Positions 56,438-64,000 of a stretch of 64,000 nucleotides of DNA are shown one piece after another. A program made the translations under genes and the position numbers. The first letter of the stretch is position 1, and every line of letters begins with the position of its first letter. This stretch comes from Stomorhina lunata (Eukaryota; Arthropoda; Insecta; Diptera; Rhiniidae), in the NCBI GenBank assembly GCA_933228675.1, contig OW121744.1, positions 56,625,775 through 56,689,774 on the forward strand, read 5' to 3'. Below the pieces are notes generated by a model. It was given only the letters and a program-made list of their open reading frames with translations, did no database searches and was not told the origin of the DNA.

Positions 56438-56880
56438 CTGTGGCTTGGTGCTAAAAGGGCCAATGCCAGTTTTCGGATGTTTTGAGTTAGTCATTGCATT
56501 AGGTTCCTCTTTTTACTCTCTATTATTTTGTTCTAACAGCCAATATTTAGCTCATCCCAGAACAGCTTCATAAGAAATTTAAGGGCCAATGTCACTCTAA
56601 AATTGTAGTGCTAAAAGGGCCAATGTCAACATTGGCCCTTTTAGCATTAACAATTTTAGAGTGACATTACATTATTAGATATATATATATATATCCTCTA
56701 AATTCAATAATATTTGCAGAAACATAAACAGTTGCTAAATAATATTGTTGTTTTTTTTTTTTTGTCAATATTTCCTTGTAAAAGGGCCAATGTCACAGAA
56801 AAAAATATAAAATGTAAAAATTAGTCAGTGCTAAAAGGGCCAATGTCATGTTTTTATGTCATTGACCCTTTTAGCAAAAT
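56438..56880. mobile_element. MITE-like element with repeated GCTAAAAGGGCCAATGTCA
   Basis: The left end CTGTGGCTTGGTGCTAAAAG matches the MITE at 28637-28847. The word AAGGGCCAATG occurs five times and its complement twice. The centre holds a strong hairpin (56588-56668) and a (TA)n run. The right end is truncated after CCCTTTTAGCA. Confidence 0.65.
56588..56668. repeat. 81-bp near-perfect hairpin
   Basis: AATGTCACTCTAAAATTGT, two unpaired bases, then TGCTAAAAGGGCCAATGT, a 2-nt to 3-nt loop, then the exact complement. The arms are about 39 nt with only one 2-nt mismatch. Confidence 0.85.
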
Positions 56881-57139
56881 TTGAAGTATTTATTCGTTTT
56901 AGGGATCGTCCTTATACTAAGGAAAGAGTTGGTGCTTCAAGAAAGTTTTTTTAGTAGTTTTATGTTTTAAAAGGTTGATATCAGATTAGTATTTCTTTGC
57001 AAAAATTAACTCAAACCCAATGTACCAATGGCTTTCCACATATGGTTGTAATATTATTCAAAATCAGCATATAATTTAATTCATATTCAAAAAATATGAA
57101 TTAAAAAATAATTAAATAGCGTTTGTGGCATTGTAGTGG

Positions 57140-57980
57140 CTTTTGGGAGTGGTTTTTATATGAAAGCTGTGGTCAAATATGGACCGATTCCTATAAAATT
57201 TGATATACTGACCAATAGTTGCATAAAACTTGTTTGTTCTAAATTAAGTCGTCAAAGCTATTACAATTGTATTCAATTTATCAGCATTAATGTGATTGCT
57301 GGGGCTCTAACTAAATGTGAACCTGTTTCGGCCATTTTCAATACACAACATTTTCAAGATATCGAACATACTTTTGTAAAATTTTGTCCCTCTAGCTCTG
57401 TTTTTATGGCGCTATCATGCTTTCATTTGACGTACAGACGTATACAAACCCCCTATCTTTTTGGCATTTTTGTGTTTCCGTAAGTTATTATATGGGAGCT
57501 ATGGTCAAATGGCGACCAATTGTGACAAAATTTTGCTCACTGGCTAGCATCGACGTAAGACTTCCTTACTAAATTTAGTGGTCATAGCCAGTATAGCTTA
57601 TCATTTATTTGCATTTTCGTTTATTTTAGATGTAATTTAGGCTTTTTCCTAAGTATTTTGTGTGGGAGCTATGGTTAAATGTGAACCGATTTCGATTAAA
57701 TTTTAAACGCCAAATAACGATTCTGTGCTAAATGTTATTATCATGCCTGTTATAATTTGTCATTTATTTGCAAATAAACGATTGGCCTATGTGAGGTTAT
57801 ACGTGAGCTATGGTCAAATGTAAACCGATTTCGCCCAATAAAAAAATTTTCTAAGAAATTAAAAATATTTTTGCCAAATTTCAGGACCTATCGTGCTGGC
57901 AATAGACAGGCATACGGACAGACAGGCTGATATACAGCTGAACATCGCTTAATCGTCTTAGAATTTCATAAAGATTCAGA
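57140..57980 (+). repeat. dispersed TATGGGAGCTATGGTCAAATG repeat, four modules
   Basis: Modules at about 57155, 57490, 57663 and 57797, each followed by GACC/AACCGATT. The stretch ends with a GACAGACAGGCTGATATACA..CGTCTTAGAATTTCATA tail like the one at 5940-6000. Non-coding; the 115-codon frame here is chance. Confidence 0.65.
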
Positions 57981-58020
57981 ATATAGCTCCTTTTTACACG
58001 AATCAGGTTTACTTGATCAG

Positions 58021-58350
58021 TTTTTCTTTAATTTTTTTTGAACCTGCATTCACGTTCACACACAAACATTTTCTTAATCAGTTTTCATTTTATTTTCCTT
58101 AAATTTCATACAAATTTTCATAAACTTAATAGTACGGTCAGGTTTGCTCAATTTTAATTCTGTCAGTTTTTTCTCACACAAAATCAAGACTTGATTACCC
58201 AAACCTGACTAATGTAAAAGTAGGCTTATTTTCCTTAAATTTCATACGAATTTTTAAAATTTTCGTAAACTTGATAGGTTTGTATCAATTTTAATTTTGT
58301 CAGTTTTTCTCATACAAATAACCCAAACCAGTCTAATGCAAAAGTAGACA
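58021..58350. repeat. imperfect direct duplication
   Basis: TTATTTTCCTTAAATTTCATA through TCAATTTTAATT.TGTCAGTTTTT.TCA occurs at about 58090-58180 and 58230-58310. No coding. Confidence 0.6.
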
Positions 58351-58809
58351 TACATCAATTTTGTTTTTTTGAGCCAATATTTAGGAAACTACAAACGGAA
58401 TGACAATCTCCCCCCATTTTTTTTTTGATTGTTGATTTTAAATAAGAAATAGACTTTGCGGCAGTTATCTATTTTAATATTCCATGAGGGATATTTATTT
58501 TGAAAATAAAAATTCCTCTTTTTTATTTATCACTAAAAATGAAAATTAATTTTCAATAATGAAGATATTTATATTTGTGGGATTTAAAAAAAAAACAATT
58601 TTCGGTCTCTGGCTAATAGACAATGAGATCATTCCATTGAAATCGCCATTGATAAATGTGAACCAGTCTTCCTTTATATATGAATGTAACGCTCAAAAAT
58701 ACAACTCTGAAAATATTGAATACCTACTTTTAGATGTCGAGTACTCAAACATCTGGTACTAACTACTCAACACCATATACCAAATAATCGGTATTTCGCA
58801 ACTGTAAAC

Positions 58810-58817
58810 TGACGTGG
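58810..58817 (+). promoter_or_regulatory. UPRE/XBP1-type site upstream of ERp60
   Basis: TGACGTGG followed by C, 196 bp before the ERp60 start codon. TGACGTGG is the core bound by XBP1 in the unfolded protein response, and PDI-family genes are standard targets. Only sequence match and position support it. Confidence 0.5.
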
Positions 58818-59012
58818 CCTTGTTTGTTGTTGGAAAAAATCAATTGTAAATTAACAGTGAACGGGTTTGCCGGCTTACATTATTACTTCTGTCGCTGCTG
58901 TAGTTAATTTTGTGATAGTTTTGATTTGAAAAGTTTTTTTCTTGTAAAAAGATAGAAAAAAATATTGATTGTATTTATAAAAGATATTTAAGTTTGCCAA
59001 ATTAATAACAAA

Positions 59013-59158
59013 ATGCATAAAAGCGTTTTAGTTCTTTGTCTGGCCATTGTTGGTTTTACAAGTGCGGCCGAGCAAGATGTTCTTGATTTGACTGATGACA
59101 ATTTCGCCTCAACCTTGGCACAACATGAAACCACATTGGTCATGTTTTATGCTCCTTG
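59013..59158 (+). CDS. ERp60: ERp60 (PDIA3-type protein disulfide isomerase), coding exon 1
   Basis: The start codon at 59013 opens a 48-codon exon. Residues 1-18 are a signal peptide (MHKSVLVLCLAIVGFTSA), then the mature start AEQDVLDLTDDNFASTL and HETTLVMFYAPW, the first thioredoxin fold up to the active site. The exon stops inside the Trp codon (TG|GTAAGT); the CGHC motif must come from the next exon, which is not in the window, so intron 1 is longer than 4.8 kb. The whole protein should be about 490 aa with a-b-b'-a' domains and an ER retention signal. It forms and rearranges disulfides in the ER lumen. The AEQDVLxL and ETTLVMFYAPW stretches are what identify ERp60. Confidence 0.9.
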
Positions 59159-59634
59159 GTAAGTAAAAATTCAGATTAAACAAATATATAATTGAAATTA
59201 AAACCGGTATAAAACATTTTTAAACATCAAATATAACACGTCATCCCTTTGGATTTTTTTCGGCCAGGTTTATATAAAAAGTTTTTTTTGCGGTAGCCAT
59301 GATGGGGCTTTTTTTGCACATTTTTTTAGTTTATTGTTTTCCAGTACATTCACATTTCACATCTTGATTAACAACAACAAAACACACGGTATTGTCTTTT
59401 TTTGCGGAATTTGTGCTTTTTTATAATCATTGTAAAAACACTATAGTAGAGAAAAGTTATACTATAGGTAGAGTTATTATTTGTATGGCTTATCACAAAT
59501 CGGACAAGTTTATTAGCTAGAATGTATTTAATTATTTGCGCAAATGGTGATTTTTACAATTATTAACTTTTATGTTCATTTCGATACCCTACATCACTTG
59601 AAGTCATCTGTACTTACTGTAGCTTACTTAGCAC

Positions 59635-62600
59635 CAGGGTTTAAATAAACTGCTATAGCAGTTTTAAAATAGTCATATATTTCATATTTCATATAAAATT
59701 ATGCCAACAATATGAAACAAAACCACCTTTCGCTATTATGAAAACTAACACCAAACACTTTTTCCAAAATTTCATATATAAATTTGCTATTTCCTTCTCA
59801 TATTTTCGTCGTGTGCTAAAATGATTTTAGGTTTTAGGAACTATTTTGTACGACAGTAAAAAGAATGAATATGAATTTTTTCATTTTAGCATTTAGTTTT
59901 ATATTCTTAGTTATGAAAACGAAAATGTTTCCCTTAGTAAAATTTATTCTCATAACTATTTTGAAAATATGAAAAATAAAAATTTGACTAAAATGAATTA
60001 AAAAGGTCGACTGCCACTGACTAGAGACAAAAACTATCAAGAAATATAAAACAAAGAATCAAGAAACCTTCACAAATATTTCATTAAATTTAATTGGCAT
60101 AAGTAAAATTAATTATTTAAAAGTGATCTTGAGGGGGTGGGGAGGGTGGTAGATAGAAATTATTAATAAGTTAAATTTGTTTTAAACTGACTCGACTCTA
60201 CCAGGAGAACAGAAAAACAAGAACATAAGTTTCAATAACATATTTTTTCTTCTTTATATTGTTGTTTTTGTATACAATTTTTTTGCCTTGTTTGTTTTTT
60301 AAGTTATTTTTGTTGTTTTTCTATGCAGTAATTCGCTGGTAAGTTTTTTTAAGATCAAAAAATTAACCTTGCAGTTTGAAGGCATAAATTGTCACTAGAA
60401 CTAAAAAAGCAACTAGGTTTGCCAAATTTTCAGCGTGTTCGTTTGTAAAACTAGGGTCAATATTAGATTTTTTAAAACTTTACTTGTAGAGAGTAACAAA
60501 ATAAAGATTCTGTAATATATGTCTTTTGTCGTTTAAAACAAAATCAGAGACCACTTCTAGTTTTAAATGCAACGTTTCCTTGTAAAACTGTTGGGTAATC
60601 TTTACAGCATTACAAAGTTCTAAAAATACGAAAAATATACTTAACAGTTGCTTGTTAGTTTTTCTGTTTTTCTATTACATCAACTTACATTAAGCAAGTC
60701 ATTCATACCCAATATTTTTCATCCATTTTATCAGGAAAATAGAAAACGAAGTTTCTTTCATAAAACAGATTTTTTTTAAATTTTCTCTTATGTTGTTGTT
60801 TTTGTATAATAAATGTTTTTTGAGTTTGTTTTCTTTAAGTTTTTTTTGTTGTTTTTCTATAAAATGGATAAAAAAAAAATTGGTCTGCGCTTCCCTAAAT
60901 CTGAATTAAATCAAAATTAAAAGTGATCTTGAGGGTGGTGGTCTTAGAAAGAATTAATAAGTTAAATTTGTTGCTTACTTTACCAGGAGAACAGAAAAAC
61001 AACAACATAAGTTACAGTAACATATTTTTCTTCTTTATGTTGTTGTTCTTGTATAATTTTTTTTGTGTTTGTTTTTTAAGTTTTTGTTTTTGTTGTTTTT
61101 CTATGCAGTAACATCGCTCGTATATTTTTAAAGAACCTTGCAGTTTGAAGGCATAAATTGTCACTAGAATTATAAAAGCATCTAGTCTTGCCAAATTTCC
61201 AGCGCGTTCGTTTGTAAAAATAGGGTCAATATTAGAAATGTTAAAACTTATCTTGTAGGGAGTAACAAAGTAAAGAAAATTAGTGACCACATCTAGTTTT
61301 AATGTCAACGTTTTCCTGCAAAACTGTTGGGTACTCTTTACAGCATTACAAAGTTCTATAATGCGAAAAATATACTTAACAGTTGCTTGCTAGATTTTCT
61401 GATTTTCTATTACAATCAATTCCGATTTAGCAAGTGCAGACCAATATTTTTCATTCATTTTACCAGAAAAACAGAAAGCTAAGTAAGTTTCAATAACAGA
61501 TTTTTTTTTTAAATTTGTTTTTGTTCTTTTTCTATGCAGTAAATCGCTCATATGTTTTTAAAGATGTTTTTAAAGAAAATTTTAAAAAAATCTGTTTTAT
61601 GAAAGAAACTTCGTTTTCTATTTTCCTGATAAAATGGATGAAAAATATTGGGTATGACTTGCTTAATGTAAGTTGATGTAATAGAAAAACAGAAAAACTA
61701 ACAAGCAACTGTTAAGTAGTATATTTTTCGTATTTTTAGAACTTTGTAATGCTGTAAAGATTACCCAACAGTTTTACAAGGAAACGTTGCATTTAAAACT
61801 AGAAGTGGTCTCTGATTTTGTTTTAAACGACAAAAGACATATATTACAGAATCTTTATTTTGTTACTCTCTACAAGTAAAGTTTTAAAAAATCTAATATT
61901 GACCCTAGTTTTACAAACGAACACGCTGAAAATTTTGCAAACCTAGTTGCTTTTTTAGTTCTAGTGACAATTTATGCCTTCAAACTGCAAGGTTAATTTT
62001 TTGATCTTAAAAAAACTTACCAGCGAATTACTGCATAGAAAAACAACAAAAATAACTTAAAAAACAAACAAGGCAAAAAAATTGTATACAAAAACAACAA
62101 TATAAAGAAGAAAAAATATGTTATTGAAACTTATGTTCTTGTTTTTCTGTTCTCCTGGTAGAGTCGAGTCAGTTTAAAACAAATTTAACTTATTAATAAT
62201 TTCTATCTACCACCCTCCCCACCCCCTCAAGATCACTTTTAAATAATTAATTTTACTTATGCCAATTAAATTTAATGAAATATTTGTGAAGGTTTCTTGA
62301 TTCTTTGTTTTATATTTCTTGATAGTTTTTGTCTCTAGTCAGTGGCAGTCGACCTTTTTAATTCATTTTAGTCAAATTTTTATTTTTCATATTTTCAAAA
62401 TAGTTATGAGAATAAATTTTACTGCGAGAAACATTTTCGTTTTCATAACTAAGAATATAAAACTAAATGCTAAAATGAAAAAATTCATATTCATTCTTTT
62501 TACTGTCGCACAAAATAGTTCCTAAAAGCTAAAATCATTTTAGCACACGACGAAAATATGAGAAGGAAATAGCAAATTTATATATGAAATTTTGGAAATA

Positions 62601-62746
62601 GTTTTTGGTTTCAGTTTTTACTTAAATGAAAAGGTGAGAGGTGTCATATTTTATCTTTGTTTAAAATAAAAATATGAATACGATTCATATTTACTTCGAA
62701 TATGATAATTAGGGGAAAAAAACTAAAAACTAAATATTAAACCCTG
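59635..62746. mobile_element. 3.1-kb hAT-type element with ~1-kb inverted arms, in ERp60 intron 1
   Basis: Starts CAGGGTTTAAATAAAC and ends TTAATATTTAGTT-complement..AAACCCTG, flanked by a perfect 8-bp duplication CTTAGCAC (59627-59634, 62747-62754). Inside, about 59755-60785 is the reverse complement of about 61577-62608 with few differences. The 790-bp centre holds partial direct copies of the arm (from 60915 and from 61465). No transposase is present. The 68-codon frames at 59834-60040 and 62319-62525 are mirror images made by the arms. Confidence 0.92.
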
Positions 62747-62754
62747 CTTAGCAC

Positions 62755-63010
62755 AAGGGTACTGCTTTACGTCGTTAAATCGACTCAGAAAGTGATTTTA
62801 AATATATTGGTATACCTACTTAAAGATGGGTCTAAGACTGCTAAGGGCAGCACAATAACAAAATATATCTTTGACAACAACAACTACCACTGGTAATAGA
62901 AAATTTAAATGGTGCCTATCGCTGGTCTAAGACCAATATTTCGATGCGTTCCATAAATTAGCATAAAACATAATACCCCTTTACCCATGGTGAAGTGTAT
63001 AATTAAGTTT
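62755..63010 (+). repeat. dispersed repeat tail, interrupted
   Basis: TTAAATCGACTCAGAAAGTGATTTTAAAT.TATTGGTATACC and GGGTCTAAGAC, then after an extra about 95 bp GGTCTAAGACCAATATTTCG and CCCCTTTACCCATGGTGAAG: the same tail as 5955-6100. The hAT at 59635-62746 inserted at its left edge. Confidence 0.6.
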
Positions 63011-63639
63011 ATTGCTTCGGCTATACCCAGCAAACAAAGAGAATGCGAAGCAAGTCTAGGTCAAGTACATATCAACTTTTTATCCTTTTTTTTTATTTGC
63101 CAGAAGCTTTTAGTTTGAGAGTTACAGACTTTTCAAGCTCGAAAATATAAAACATTGTATCTCTGAATCATTGTATCATGAGAAAGAGCTCCACAAGAAC
63201 AACGTGTTTGTTGGTATAACATCTTTGCCTATATCTTCTATTTGTCAAATATAATAACTTCATATTAGATGTTTTCGATCGTTTGTTATTGTTCTTTTAT
63301 TTTTCGCTTATCAAAATTTATCATAATGCCACACCCTTATCTTAAAAAAATTCATTTACACAATTTAAACCCACACAATATTTCTTGTCAATACAAGAAG
63401 TTCATACATAAGATTTTAATTTCCGTTATTTTTTAATTTTATGTTGTACAACAAATTTAGAAAAATCCCTTATCAATATTTCTATTTATCAGTTCTTGGG
63501 ACCAGTGTAATTAAAAAAAGTACAAGTACCTACATAAATTTAAGTTTTGTTATACGATCTACATACAATCGAGGATTCTAGTTAATTTTTGTACAGTTCA
63601 CTATTATAGGAGAAAGTTGTATATTGGGTTGTTCTGATG

Positions 63640-64000
63640 TCAGTAACGCATAGAGATATTAGTCTGAAACCCAAAATAAAGAATACCGAGCGTCTCAGAA
63701 TCAATTACCGAGTTGTTGTTGTTGTAACTGCGACATTGTTGGTAATATCGAAGAAGTGTCATTGCTTGGTCGGAATCTTAAAATTTCCGAGTTGTTCCGG
63801 TACGAAGAACCGACTGCCGTGGGAACGGTTACTGAGTCAATATCCGTGGACTACAAGACATCCATTATTGTAAACTAAATGATGTGGGCTTTACAGCTAT
63901 ACTCAAATGGCTTAGAAAAAACTACCATTTTTTGTAACACTCGCATATTACCTCTTTTATTTCTATTCTTGATTTCTTCCAGCTTCCACATCTCTCTATC
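63640..64000. repeat. dispersed-repeat fragments at the right edge
   Basis: GTTGTTCCGGTACGAAGAACCGACTG (63790-63815) resembles the GTCATTCCGGTACGTAGAACCGGCTG block inside the transposon copies at 4875 and 8250. 63955-64000 resembles 55570-55640 in reverse. No ERp60 exon is visible. The 78-codon frame lacks support. Confidence 0.45.

Noticed and set aside
57136..57483. 115-codon frame
   Set aside because: Lies over modules of a dispersed non-coding repeat.
58559..58762. 67-codon frame upstream of ERp60
   Set aside because: No similarity, no splice or promoter context; probably chance.
59160..64000. Further ERp60 exons
   Set aside because: No sequence able to encode the CGHC continuation with a proper acceptor was found; the gene continues outside the window.

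Overview
This window is nuclear DNA from an insect, almost certainly a calyptrate fly (blowfly or housefly relative). The evidence is spliced genes with dipteran-type proteins, very AT-rich non-coding DNA, and the TE types present: rosa-like DD41D mariners, RNase H-bearing LINEs, hAT and Helitron-like elements, and a tRNA-derived SINE. Species cannot be fixed from the sequence alone.

Host genes are few. (1) An SLC17-type MFS anion transporter on + has three coding exons (29397-29463, 37980-38647, 41694-42425). They join in phase to a predicted 488 aa protein, with introns of 8.5 kb and 3.0 kb filled with repeats. (2) A single-exon proteasome assembly chaperone 2 gene (PSMG2/PAC2) lies at 53939-54670 on -. 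(3) The first coding exon of the ER protein disulfide isomerase ERp60 lies at 59013-59158 on +; the remaining exons lie beyond the window. A TGACGTGG site matching the XBP1 response core sits about 195 bp upstream of the ERp60 start. I see no functional link among these genes and no prokaryote-type operon, CRISPR array or RNA gene.

Everything else is transposon and satellite DNA, often nested. 1-3034: a 29-bp satellite split by a 1.0-kb element with a TAA duplication. 4533-8607: two copies of a TWA-duplicating DNA element in opposite orientations, both carrying the same piece of a LINE, one of them hit by a DD41D mariner. 8746-11500: a decayed hAT with another hAT-like element inside. 11870-18502: three LINE remnants, the largest bounded by a 14-bp target duplication and inserted into another LINE. 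19690-25030: several broken mariners and a LINE. 25096-27226: a Tc1 element interrupted by a hAT that carries a tRNA-derived SINE. 27313-28616: a mariner with an intact 367-codon transposase. 29884-41420: intron repeats, including a 132-bp tandem array with a CTCF-like motif in most units. 43645-53234: LINE remnants, tandem arrays, a short Helitron and palindromic MITEs. 54700-58400: small MITEs and dispersed repeats. 59635-62746: a hAT with about 1-kb inverted arms inside ERp60 intron 1.

No clearly new multi-gene system was found. The most notable signals are the CTCF-like tandem array, the intact/decayed mariner pair, the LINE fragment carried by a DNA transposon, the large inverted-arm hAT in the ERp60 intron, and LINE 3' ends made of CCTAA repeats. 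Element boundaries were read by eye from terminal repeats and target duplications; family names are inferences from protein motifs.
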